NCBI GenBank assembly: GCA_003118195.1
Contig: BEXV01000011.1
Span: 225,842 to 289,841 of the forward strand
DNA from: Hemicentrotus pulcherrimus
Lineage: Eukaryota > Echinodermata > Echinoidea > Camarodonta > Strongylocentrotidae
Length of the DNA: 64,000 nucleotides
Reading direction: 5' to 3'
Every line of letters starts with the position of its first letter. Positions within the stretch are counted from its first letter, which is position 1. The notes below the pieces were generated by a model. It searched no databases. It saw only the letters and a list, made by a program, of their open reading frames with translations, and had not been told where the DNA came from. Positions 11,501-24,600 of this stretch are shown here, piece after piece. A program made the translations under genes and the position numbers.

Positions 11501-14500
11501 TAATTATATATATTTATGTATACATGCCTCAAAATTATTAAGAATGCTAAGTTATATCATTGTTTTAAACCCGACCTGCTTATCATTTTGGAAGAAGAGA
11601 TCTTTTTAATTCTTCCTATCCAAATATAGAAACATTAGACATCCTCTTCAAAGATTTTTAAATCTGGAGAAGGAACTGTCATTAAAGCTTTAATTTCCAG
11701 TTTCCTATCACAAATGCCCATTAGGGTTCAAACTCCAGCTGTAATCTTTTTTCATCTTCATTGCATTGTATTTGAGTGCTAGTTCAATTTTAGACCCTTG
11801 TGACAATAGTCCGTATTCTATCAGTCCAGTTAAACCCAACATTGGGTCTAAAATCACATTTAACAAAAGAGAAAGTCAGACCTTAGACTAACTTTCTTTC
11901 AAGTTGTTAAACCCAACTTTGAAACCCAGCAATAGTTTTAAATATGATTAGAAACAGCCATAGAGTCTCACAAGAGACTGAAATGCCTCCTCTGACTTAA
12001 ACTATTTTTTTTCAGAAAGCAGTAATAGTAGTATTATTTTTTATTTTTATGCCTCCGCCACCGAAGGTGGTGCCGGAGGCATCATGTTTTCGGGTTGTCC
12101 GTCCGTACGTCCGTACGTCCGTCCCGTTTGACCGTTATCACAATATCTCAAGAACCATTTGAGATTTAAACTTCAAACTTAAGGATAGTATGTATCACCA
12201 TAGGAAGACGATCTGATTAGATTTTGGAGCACGTAGGTCAAAGGTCAAGGGTCACAGAGGTCAACTTATGAAATTCCATACATTGAGATTGTTATCATGT
12301 TATCTCAAGAACCACTGGAGATGTAAAAACTACAAACTTAAGGATAGTATGTATCACCATAGGAGGACGATCTGATTAGATTTTGGAGCACGTAGGTCAA
12401 AGGTCACAGGGCTCATTATGTTTTCAAAAAATAGCTCCTGATCGCCTTATCTCGGATTCCTGCCAAACTTGGGTCATGTATGTATCTTGCAGAGCCAATG
12501 AACTGATTAGATTTTAGGGTCATCAGGTCAAAAGGTCATGGGGCTCATTATGTATGCCTATAAGTAGCTTGTGAGTGCATTATCATTAAAAAAACGACAG
12601 ATGGATTACAATCAACTTGAATTTTAAAAATTGCTCTATGACGAAGGCATCATTTTCGACTGCACGCAGTCAAAATTCCATCTTGTTTAATATATTTTGG
12701 GGTATTTTTTTCTCTACATTCATGTCTGGGTTGATTATTAAAGTAAAATTAGAATAAATAGAAAATGATAAATTCTTTTATTTAAACTGTACAATAAGCA
12801 TCTATATGGTATGATGCAAAATAATTCCAAAGTGCCAGAGCCATCAAAGTAACAAAGAAAAGTAGAAAACAAATTTTTATGACCAGAACATGAACATCTT
12901 TAAAAATGAAGGGCTACGGTTACATGTCCTTGTTTTGCTAATTATTTTGAAAAACAAACAAACAGACTGATGGCATATCTACTTTTAGCACGCTAATTTA
13001 TAATTATTTTACTTTAACTTCTATTAAAATAATTCTACATTTTAGTACACAATACTATGTTGATGTACAATTTGACCACAGGTGTAAATGCTCCAAAATG
13101 TTTTTCAGATGGCATTCATAGAATTCTCATTTTCATATTTATGTACAGGTATTGAGAGCATTCGCATATCCTTAATGGCCCAGAAGGCAGAAGTGAAATA
13201 CAATGCCAATGACTTGTCACCGTCTAAGATTGCCAATTTGATAGACGACCTTGGTTTTGGTGCAGAGCTCATCAACGCAGAGGTGGCGAATGCCAAAGAA
13301 GGGGTCATTGAATTACATGTGAGTTTTCATTACTACATCCTATATCTTGTCCCCAATTTGCATAAATCTGTACTCTTTTTCTTATTTTTAAACATTTCTC
13401 TTCTTTTATCTCACCATGCAAAAATTGTATGCAAGATTTCGAAATAGACCGGTTTGTCAGGTTTTTAATATTATCTTTACAAATATGATATGATTCAAGA
13501 TTCATGGATAGACGTAACTTGGTATTGAGTGCCCTAGCAAGTAAAGAATTTCCCTTTGTGTCCCATAAAATTCTGCTTGGAGATATGTTAATGTGAAAAC
13601 ATTCAGAATTACCTTAAAATAGTTTCTCTTCAAATTGTAATTTTATCACAACTCAAGATTGGCTTTGATTGTTTAAAATATTTCCTTTGTCTCATCTTAT
13701 AATTTCAGATATCTGGTATGACATGTTCGTCTTGTGTACATCTTATTGAGTCGGCTCTCGTCAAAAAACCAGGGATCAAGTTAGCCGCTGTTGCCCTGGC
13801 AACGAGCAGAGGTCACTTTGAATATGACCCCAATCTCACAGGACCAAGAGATATCATATTGGCAATCAAGGTACAGAGAAGTTTGTGAGAAGTCTGTTCT
13901 AATTATCTTTAGATGTTCAGGTTAGGCTTGGTTATTAAATTAGGTTTGAACTAGTTAATGATTTAGTCAGATGATCTTTAACACTTCCTCAATGACAATT
14001 GAATAATTGATTATGAACATTGCTCTTGTATGTTTTTTTTTAATGAGATTTCTATCATTAATTCATGATTAGATCAAATATTTAGCACAGCTTTCTTTTA
14101 ATATAATCTACTGCACTGTGATGAAAACTCCTACAGTGCTACTTTACAGACACACAATTCTAAAAAAACTGTTCAAAAGCTCCTGAAAAGTCCATGATGG
14201 CATACACAAATTATAGATTAAAACTAATTAAATTGCTACGTCATTGGTAAAATTATTATTTCATCAATATTTCTTCTTCCTTTTAATTTGCAGGAGGCAG
14301 GTTTTGAGGGGAGCTTGATTTCAAGTGATAAGAATGTACATTCCGGTGTTGATCATTCCCAGACCATCAACCAGTAAGAGAAATGGATTCTGTATACATA
14401 ATATAGTATTAAGGTCATCTGTAATATGACCAATCCAAACTTTTTTGTCCCATATGTTACCAACCTCATCTCAAAATTAAGAATAATAATAATCTTTTAA

Positions 14501-15304
14501 AGTCCACTCCAAATTTGATTAAGTTAAACAGAAAATGGAAATTCTTTTTGCCCAATCGATTGTGAGTCCGGCAGCCACTGAGCAGCGCCAGGTCGAAATT
14601 CCTCTGTCCCTTAATTGTTGAATGCCCAAACAAGGTAGCAGCAACTCCCGTCTTTTAACGTCTTTCGGTATGACGCGGCCGGGGTTGGAACCCATGATAA
14701 TTGCATTATGTTGAAAACCCTATTGGATCCCAAACCAGACTGACTATGAAGTAAAATAACACATTTGATATCAATTCATGTTCAGAACTTTACAAGAATA
14801 TTGCTGACCTACCAGACACCAAAGGGGCAAATAATTAAGACTGCTAAATAATCTATTCTGTTTGTTTGTGCTTAAGAAGACAGTGGCGAAATCCAAACCT
14901 GAAGTTTTGACCATTCGGAAGCTTAGAATCTTCATATACAATATAAAATACAATATAGAGCAATTTATTATTTAATTATATCTAGAGAAAGGCACTATTA
15001 TTGTTATGCTCTAATCAGATTTTTTGTTTTTCCACATTAATAGATGGCGACGGTCATTCTTCATCTCCTTACTCTTTGGTGGACCAGTCATTGCCATCTT
15101 GTTGTATGAAATCATCAGTCATCCTTCTCCTAAGTGTATCTTCCCTGGGGTATCTATCCTCAATCTCCTCCTCTTCCTCCTCTGCACACCGGTACAGGTC
15201 AGTATCCATGGTGATCATGATAATGATAATGATGATGAAGATGATTGGGATAATGATGATGATGGTGATTGTGGTAATGATGAAGACGATGATGGTGATG
15301 GTGG

Positions 15305-15335
<31 letters not shown>

Positions 15336-15392
15336 GGTGATGAAGACGATGATGGTGATGATGGTGATGATGATGATGATGGCGATGATGGC

Positions 15393-15426
<34 letters not shown>

Positions 15427-15606
15427 GTGATGACATAGTTGATGATGATGATGATAATAATGGTTAACCTTACATTTTTCAATCACTAATTTTGTATATA
15501 TATTGATATTTCAATAGCATATGAAGAATATCCTTGATGAATCTTGACCTGGTACCAGTAAGAGAGTTACACTGAAAAGATTTTGACTGTTTAAAAAGTA
15601 AAAAAT

Positions 15607-15650
<44 letters not shown>

Positions 15651-18600
15651 CATGTATTTTTCAACCAAGTTGTATTAATTTCCTTTTTTGTTTCTGTCTT
15701 GCTCTATAGTTTTTAGCAGGGCGATACTTCTACATTCAGGCTTACAAATCCCTCAAGCACGGGGCAGCCAACATGGATGTGCTCATCGTCTTGGCAACAA
15801 CCATTTCTTACACCTACTCTGTCATAGTCCTCTTGATAGCCATATGCCGGAGATCGGATACCAGTCCAAAGACGTTCTTTGATGAGCCTCCCATGCTCTA
15901 CATCTTTGTAACATTAGGAAGATGGCTGGAGCATTACACTAAGGTATTTGGGGACGGCAATCATTATTGGGATGTTACTCGCAGTAGGCTGCAAAAAGTG
16001 CCCACTAATTTAAAATGTTAATCCATTGCCTACAGGAACTGAGAGTTTACTATTATCAGCCTATGGGAATAAGAATTGGATAGATAAGTTTGGATAATTC
16101 CTTAAAGCTTATCTGCCGTAGTTTACAGGAGGGTTAGAGCGCCCGCCTGTAAGGTCACTGGACAGGTGGTTATCTCACCAACTCAGCTCTCAGTTAACAT
16201 AACATGGGGACCAATGGTCACCGATTAGGCACTGTTTGTTATATGGAGGGCTTAAGTAGCTACAAGTAGTGCAGTGGGCCTTTAACAGACACAGATATTA
16301 TATTTTGAGGTTGTACTTTAATTGCAAATTTGACTCTGGAAAAATAGAAATAAGATTCACACTTTGAATGGTGAGATCATGCAAACAATGAAAACAATAT
16401 ATTTTTAAATAAATAATAGTAACCTGTTCTTTTTACAGGGAAAGACTTCAGCAGCCCTAGCCAAGCTCATCTCTCTACAAGCAACAGAGGCTACCCTGGT
16501 CACTGTTGACCTGCAAGGTCAAAGGTCAGAGAAGCAGATCAACGTTGACCTCTTGCAGCATGGTGACCTGGTCAAGGTGCGTCCTGGTGAGAAGATCCCT
16601 GTGGACGGAACAGTGGAGGAAGGGACGTCCATGGTGGACGAGGCTCTGATCACGGGAGAATCCATGCCAGTCACTAAGAAGACAGGTTAGTTATAAAGCA
16701 ATTATTTATTTATTTCACATGTTTATACCGGGTATCTCATTCAGATTAAAAACCGGTCTTCTATAAGGCCCTGTCTCATTAGAAATACACAGATATATAA
16801 CAAAATCATAAAATAACAGTAGGAAGAAAAAGAAAACAAATAAATAAATAAAGCACATTAACATCAAAGCAAAATGATAAAGCAAGTAAAACTAACAATA
16901 TGAAATTAGTTACGATAAAAAAACTTTCATGTTGACTTGCTATGTAAAAATACAAATAGATATACATAATGTTTCCATACATAATAAAGTAAGAGTATAA
17001 CATTAAATACAACAACAAATATAGTGAAGGTAAGATCATATTACTAGGTACACTGGTCGCAATAGCATGACAGTTCTCCAAAATATACCTCTTTACCATC
17101 TTACATCGTTCATAGAGAAATACTAGATGGGTAACAATGAAGATCAGTCATAAACCTGTTACAAGTTTTCAAATATTGCCACATCACATTCTTTCATGCG
17201 TAGATATTCTCATATGGAGCATGCCTCAGAGAAATGATTAGAATTCTCAAGGCTATGGGCATAGCAAGCAGGATCAACCGATGAGACTATATAATTATTT
17301 AACTCTTTTGATAGTAGCCATTCGAAGGAGTTCAACCTTTTCCTTTGTAAAAGCTTTAAGGTAAAGTTACATTCTGGTCATGTGATTGTATTGTAAAAAA
17401 ACTTTCTTGAAGCAATAGGAAAAGATATGATTATATAGTACATAAAGAATTGGTGTATACTGTGAGATTTAGGGATTGTCAAAATGATAATTAATTGACT
17501 CCACCTTGCTGAATGTCATATGCAGTGTTCCATGTAAACAGAAATGTGAAGATGGGACTCATTCCGACTGGGCAGACATGTGGCATGAAAGTAGGGTCCA
17601 AATACTTCAGCTTTTTCTTGTGATCTTGTGATATTTGACATATGAAGGCATTTGAAGAACAATCCCACTGAGGAGATATCGTTTTCTATGATATTCTGCC
17701 ACACTAACATAAACCAAATGAGAGGTAACAAATTCTTTTTCACCTTTCCAAGAACTCAAGCTTCTTATTAAATCCTTTAAGCCAATGTTCATTAACTTAC
17801 AGACATGACAAAAAAGCCACACTGGATTGAAATATATTTGGTCTGTGCATTTTGGGTTAGTTGACTGTCAATTTCTATTTTTTCATTTGCCAGGGAGTAC
17901 TGTCATAGGAGGAACCATTAATCAGAATGGGGTTCTACTTGTCAAGGCCGTTCATGTTGGTGCAGAAACAACTCTAGCCAACATTGTGAAGCTGGTAGAG
18001 GAAGCACAGACATCTAAAGTGAGTTTTCAAAAGAGGCTTTAATGCAGGGTAGTTTTGTTGAAATGCACTCTTGAAATCTGCTAAAATCATTATCATTGAT
18101 CAGAGGCAGTTTAAAGCTGCCATCAAGCTTAATATAGGGATATCATAGTCAAGTGGATTTATGTAGAGTTTTCGTAATTGCTTGGGTCAAACCATGGACT
18201 GGAGAATATGGGAATATTGAGGGTTAAGCTTTAACACAATGGGTGGTATTCTCATAAGTTAAGCCGGGACTAAGTCCAGACTAAACAAGAATTTTAGTTC
18301 ACACTTCTATGGAATGCTAGGTTTCATCTTCAGAAATCATTACAAAGATAATCTACCAAAGACTTTGTTGCAATTTAGTTCATGCTCATATTATTTTTTT
18401 CTTCCCATTTCATTGCAAAATTAATTTTTTGGACACTTTTCATTGAAGGATTAAAATAATATGTACAGGGTAAATTAGTTTGCAACAGGCACTCCATAAA
18501 AGTGTGAACTAACTAAGTACGCGCTAACTTAGTACGCGCTACCAGAATACCACCCAATCCCTTCTTAGCCCAGGTGTTAAAGTGGTTTATCTGGTTGGAT

Positions 18601-21600
18601 TTGTTCCTTGAATCACAGTGTATGCTGATAGAGGTACCGGTATTAAAGCCATGTTCACAATTTCTAGTGCAATAAAGATTAAGTCCCTCAAAATGTTTAG
18701 ATATGTGTTTTTCTTGCAATATCTAAATAAAACTTTTCAATTCTTAGAAATAATGCTGTAGAGTGATTATTAAACTAATACAATTAATATAAGAGGTGGA
18801 GCCCATTTTTATGTCTTAAATGTGACGTGCTAAGCCCTTTCCTGAAGCTTTTCTATCTTATAAAATCTATATCTTCCTTTCCTTTACAGGCACCCATCCA
18901 GAAGCTAGCTGACCGCATTGCAGCATACTTCGTCCCTGGTATCGTTATTATCTCCTTGGTAACACTCGTCTGTCACATTGCAATGGGTCTCTCTGGTAAT
19001 GGCATGGTGCATCCATCTAGCTCTGAGGTAGGTACAAAAGTGGAATCTTGTTTCATCATCGTTATCATCAACACCAAACTTTTCTCAATTTCGGTCCACA
19101 ATAAAATATGAATGTCAGTTTGTAAAGGATTTGTTACTTTCCTTTAGACATCAGGTGTTACAATTTTTATCCTCGTTACCATTTTTACCTAGACGTTGCC
19201 TGAAGACAAAACGATGATGATCTGGCAATACTCCTTCCAGTGTGCCATCGCAGTTCTTTGCATTGCTTGCCCCTGTGCGTTGGGACTGGCGACCCCTACA
19301 GCTGTAATGGTTGGGACCGGGGTCGGAGCAACCAATGGCATCCTCATCAAAGGAGGAGAACCTCTTGAATTAGCTCATAAGGTAAGGGGTCAACTAAATT
19401 AATCAACATAAGTTCTTACATTTAGCATAATTTTATTTTTTGATATTATTGTTCCTAAACAAAAATGATGTACATTCTGTTTTTGGTGTTACAGCGCTAT
19501 GATGAATTTGCTGTAAAAGCAAATTAATATGAAATATGAAACAGGTATTATTGTTGTTATTATTATTATTGTTATTGTTGTTTTTGTTGTTATCATAATA
19601 ATCATTATAATGATAATAACAATAATAACAATAACTAGATTTTAATTCGTCACGAGGACGAATAAGGTGGTCTGTCTTCAAGTCTTATGATAGATAAAAA
19701 AATGAGAGAACATATAGAAAGTATATAGTCTCAGCTACAACGTACTNTAATGAATAATAATAATTAGTACTAATAGTATTAGTATTATTCTTAGCAGTAG
19801 TAGTTGTAGTAGAAGTGAATTTTCAATTTTAAGTAGGATTATCAATCCAAGTGACACTCCTATATCTTCTGAGATATTTTTTTAAAAACTAGTATGTATT
19901 TATTCATATCTTCAACAAAACAAACAAAAAGACAAGAGCCATACTAGAGCATTTCACAGCAAGGTGGAGACCTTCAACAGAGACAGATTAATATTTAGAT
20001 AGTTCCTTCATAAAAATAACAAACAAATTTTCCTTCTTTCCTGATTCTGTCCAGGTGAAGACTGTGGTCTTTGACAAGACGGGAACGATCACCCAGGGTA
20101 GACCTACTGTGACCGATGTGATGGCATTCCACAGCAAGGTGGAAACCTACACCACAGACAGACTCCTGGCCGTGGCTGGCTCAGCAGAGATGGGAAGTGA
20201 ACATCCAGTAGGGGTAGCAATAGCAAAAAGAGCTAAAGAGGTTTGTAGACAGTTATGGAATAAGGATAGAACTAATGCTATTATATTGAGATTCTTTTGG
20301 TACTATGCATCAAATTAATCATGGTGGTATCATCTTTTATTTTAAATTGCAATTTAAGGTAATGCCACAGCACAGTAGATGTTAACATTAAGAATGGAAC
20401 CAATATATACCCAGTAGGTTGTGTCCCCTCTGTAAAGTTTGTGCATTATATTTCTACCTCAGTTTCCTAGTTTGAATGAGTAAATATTTTCTGGTAAAAT
20501 AGGCATTAATTATTTAGAAAGAAATATTTTTGGGAGCATGATGCAGAGTTATCCTGAATACCGTTGTGACGCCCTTTACACACATCTAATTATAATACAG
20601 TTTGGTGTTATGTATTACTTCTTGATACACCCATTTCTCTGATTTCAATACAGTCAACCAACAAATTAATTTAAAATCTGTGTTTGTTTATCGTGAAGAT
20701 AAAGCATTATGAACATTAACCTGCTGGATACTAAGCCATAAGAAAGCTCAAGCTGGGTTCTATACAACATTGTTTGGTGCACACAGGAAGGCTGTAACAG
20801 GTATACATGTACACTGTATAGTGTCAATGGCAGTAACAGCCCTCCAGTGGACAGCTGCCGAAATGCTTGTTATACCAAAATCAAATTCATTGGGTTAAGC
20901 GTGCATTCTATGCCATGATCGTACCAACATTTAGGTCTTTGGAACCAGTGCCCTTGCCAAGTGCAGTGACTTTCAGGTTGTGCCCGGATGCGGTATCAAG
21001 TGTTCCGTGGATGCCCTCTCCTTGGAGCTCCTCCTGCGTCGTCAGCTCAGAGATGGTTGCCAGGATACAGTCCGGGTGGAGATTGACAATGCCACTGTGG
21101 ATGTGGTGTCTCCGATGGGAAACGATGGAGGGTCAGCCATCATTCCATCTGAGTCCACAGGTAAACCAGGATTGTTTGATGGTTAATATGAAATTTGCTC
21201 TATATTTTTTTAATTTTTTTTTTTAACCTTGCGATCTTTGTCTGGCTTTATTTCTACCTGTACATAGTCTTAGCTCCTACACCTGAGGTCATCACAAGGT
21301 CATGTCCTTCAGCCAAGGAGGCAGAGGCCGTTGATTCGTAATTCCAGTTGGGTCAAAGGATAGGCTTTGGGCTTCAATTTGTTAAAAATAAAGGAGTAAA
21401 GGTTTGCCTGCTGCATACAAAGCAACATTTCAGTTCCATTATTGCTTAGGCTAATTTTGGTTGCTTTTATCCTTAGGCCAATCGAGCCTACGGAGGCAAG
21501 AAGTGCACATGCCAGTAATCTAAAGAACTATTTGCTCAGTTCAGTTTGCACTTACTGTTTGTGCAATGTCACCCTCACATGGCAAGCCAAGGGCCATGCC

Positions 21601-24600
21601 TCTTGCCAAAGCAGCCCTACATAAGGAAAATAACACACCTCATGTGCAATTGGCATTAGATTTTGATTGCGTTTTAGATATGTTTTAGGGTTGGGTTAGG
21701 TGCTATGGAGTGTTTGATCCAGGGGTGAGGTTAGGAATTTGAATTGGGACAATTCCATTTTATTTTTTCCCAGAATATTAGCAGGTGAAGTTTTGGGCGC
21801 TAGCACATCATATGCTCACTAAAAGTCCAAAGGATATTCTGCTATGCCAAAATATATTTTTTATCATTTCTACCACATTAGATTATTCTTCAAGGTCTAC
21901 TAAGTTAAAAGAAAAATGCATGGTATAAATGGGAGTTCTTTAAAAGAGAATGATTATTATATTTCTACCTAAATCCTAAAGTGATTAGAAGATACAGAAA
22001 TTAGCCATCATCTACCAAAATCTTGAATAAATAATTTTACAACATATTTCATTTTTTTAAAAGGACACTTTGCAATGTCAAAAGGGAATAGGACTGACCA
22101 TTATCTGGTTGCTATCGGTAACCGTGAGTGGATGCATCGTAGCTTTGTTCCAATGACTGATGGGGCTGATGCTGCATTAGGAGCAAGAGAAGAGTTGGGG
22201 CAGACGGCCGTCCTAGTGGCAATAAATGGTAAGCCTCATGCGTTTCTTTCTTTTGTTCTCTCCCTATCTCTTACTTACTCTCCCTCTCTCTCTCTCTCAT
22301 AGGTTCTTTTCTCTCATATATAAGTTTTCTTTTTATTATCATTTTATTTTCCCTTGGTATATTTCACTCTCTCTCTCTTAAAAATGACTGAATTCTGTTG
22401 TTCCATTTTAGACATTTCCTAGCGTTCAAAGTTGTTTGGAAATGTAAGCATCCTGTCCGATTTATGAACTAAAAAGCATAGATGAAATGACAAATGATAA
22501 CACTCAACTATGTGATCACATTGCCTGCTTGTTTAGAGAATAATACTGAATATGTACATATTTGGTATCTGCCTCTATTAACTATTCTCTCTCTCTGTCT
22601 TCCTTCTCCTCTTTCTTTCTCTCCTACCTTCATCTGTTTTCTTCTTCGACGCTTTCACTGCTCTCTCTCCCCTCCTCTCCTTTACTTTATCTTGCTTCCC
22701 CCTCTCATTCTCCTGTCTATCTCTTCTCTTTTCCCCTTCCTTGTCTTCTACTGTGTACACCCCTGTACTCTCATGTAATCTGTTCTTATCATTTCCTCCT
22801 CTCAATCGTCCTCTTTATTCCTTTCTTTATTTCTTAACTCTTTCCCTTTATGTCATCTACTCTAATTTTCTTCACTCTCTCCTCTACTCTATTTTTCCTC
22901 TTTTTCTTCCTGTATCTCTCTCTCACTCTTTACTCCAAATCCTTTTCTTTGTTCTCTGTCTCTGTCACCACTCTCTCTCTCTCTCTCTCTCTCCCCCTCT
23001 CTCTCTCTCTCTCAGGTGAGCTAGTTGGTATGATCAGTGTAGCGGACGCGGTAAAGCCTGAGGCAGCGGCAGCTATCTGTACCCTCAAGAAGATGAAACT
23101 TGATGTCATGCTATTGACAGGTGACAATAAAAAGACTGCTCAGGTCATAGCTGGACAGGTAAGGTGTTCATTAACTGTAATAAGCAACTTGGCTCAGTCG
23201 ATAAAACATCTGTCTGTTAACCATAGATCAATGGTTCAAGTCCCACCCAGGCAGATGAATGAAGCTTGTGTTGTGTGTGATCGTACCCCTCACCCGTTTC
23301 ATAGACCCAGGGTTGGTTACAGTGGAGGTTAAGTGGAGTCCCTGTGTGGAGGAGAGTCACTACCTTTGCATGTTCAGAACCAACAGAAGAATAAAAGACA
23401 TTTCTAAGATCATGATGGAAACGAGAAAATGGCGTCAGAGAGCTTATTCCATCTCGACAACTGCCATCACATGATGATGATGATGATGATGATGCATAGT
23501 TTAACCTGTTGACTGTTGAATTCTCTCAATTCCATACGTGTAAAACAGTAACAACAAAAACCACTTGGTTCCCGTATACAATGGGTTTACATCCTTTTCC
23601 AATTCCTTTCTAAACAAATGCAATTTCAGTATGTAAAGAAGCGGTTGGAGATGTGATTGTTTATCAACCATGTACATAAAAGTCTATTAGGGATTTGTAG
23701 CCTTTTGTGAAGATCATGTCCAGTGAATGCATACTCTTTATCTTTTCCATGATATAGTAGGTTGGTATTGGGCATGTCTTTGCTGAAGTTCTTCCTCAAC
23801 ACAAAGTAGATAAGATCAGGGAGCTCCAGAAGAGAGGTCATATCGTTGCCATGGTAGGGGATGGGGTCAACGACTCACCCGCCTTGGCCCAGGCAGAGAT
23901 TGGTATTGCCATAGGAACAGGCACAGATGTAGCGGTAGAGGCAGCCAATGTGGTCCTGATCAGAGTGAGTAATATGGACTACTATTAAAGTTATGTAAAT
24001 GTAAGCATTTTTATATATATACAAGTAGGGGCTCACAATCGACATTTATGAAAAAGATAACATACCTTTGTAATGAGTTCATTGTATGAAAGCAGGAAAA
24101 TAAGAATAGCAAAAGTTTGAAATCAGACAAATGAAGAGTCATGCAATATTTGCAATGTTGTAGTGCAATATGACATATACATGGTCAACTCTCTCATTTT
24201 TGGATACTAAAAATGTCATTGATTTCTGTGTTTATCCTCCCAATTGTCTTGTTATTTGGGGCACTACTCCTAGATAGTATTATCATATATACATAGGTCC
24301 TCCAAATGGAAAGCTCATCCTCAGTGGTACATTTTGAAAGTAAAAGTAGGTTATATTGTGTTTTGGAATGATTGGGAGGGTTGTCCGGCACTGCATTACA
24401 GTGATGGTACCAATGCAGCAAATTTAATTGTGATTGTTGGTTTCCTTTAAGCTTGTGGTTTCTATGGCAATCTTTATCTGAACTCTTTCATTTGCAGGAT
24501 GACCTACAGGATGTGGTGGCAGCCATTGATCTATCCCATAAGACAGTGCAACGGATTCACATCAACTTCATGTTTGCGCTCGTCTATAATATTATTGCCA

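Larger units (their letters stand above)
2555..13870 (+). other. ATP7: ATP7 exons 1-5: eight-domain N-terminal copper-binding array
   Basis: Coding exons: 2555-2683, 7098-8388, 9464-9712, 13149-13318, 13709-13870. Each domain has a beta-alpha-beta-beta-alpha-beta HMA fold with GMTCxxC; the cysteines bind Cu(I) delivered by the ATOX1-type chaperone. Domain 1 is split by intron 1. Domains 2-6 lie tandemly in the 1291-bp exon 2, which has no internal introns. Domain 7 is split by intron 3. Domain 8 is split by intron 5, so its last strand falls in exon 6. Motif variants are CNSC, CQSC, CGSC, CQSC, CGSC, CNSC, CSSC, CSSC. Domain 2 has a divergent second half. Domains 7 and 8 match the two membrane-proximal domains of the human proteins and are the ones expected to be essential for transport. 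Confidence 0.95.
14294..18018 (+). other. ATP7: ATP7 exons 6-10: first membrane helices and actuator domain
   Basis: Coding exons: 14294-14373, 15044-15197, 15710-15943, 16439-16685, 17894-18018. Exon 6 ends domain 8 and the linker. Exons 7 and 8 encode the first four hydrophobic segments, including 'WRRSF', '[10 protein letters not shown]' and '[10 protein letters not shown]'. Exons 8-9 continue through '[16 protein letters not shown]'. Exons 9-10 form the actuator domain with TGES, which drives dephosphorylation, and the conserved 'VDGTVEEG'. Intron 7 opens directly into a (GAT)n microsatellite. Confidence 0.95.
18890..23964 (+). other. ATP7: ATP7 exons 11-17: CPC helix, phosphorylation and nucleotide-binding domains
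   Basis: Coding exons: 18890-19027, 19193-19381, 20055-20240, 20935-21160, 22064-22228, 23016-23158, 23761-23964. Exon 11 holds a membrane helix ('[11 protein letters not shown]'). Exon 12 holds the CPC helix ('[15 protein letters not shown]'). Exon 13 opens with DKTGT and contains SEHP. Exons 14-15 form the nucleotide domain: 'VPGCGI' is the adenine-binding loop and 'IGNREWM' follows. Exon 16 has 'TGDNKKTA' and exon 17 '[15 protein letters not shown]'. A long CT-rich tract precedes exon 16. A partial copy of exon 13 lies in the intron before it. Confidence 0.95.

Noticed and set aside
15199..15486. Open frames of poly-Asp, poly-His, poly-Ser and poly-Ile on both strands
   Set aside because: All are translations of the (GAT)n microsatellite in ATP7 intron 7.
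22494..23019. Several Ser/Leu/Phe-rich and Arg/Glu-rich open frames
   Set aside because: Low-complexity CT tract read in different frames. Only the segment from 23016 is coding (ATP7 exon 16).
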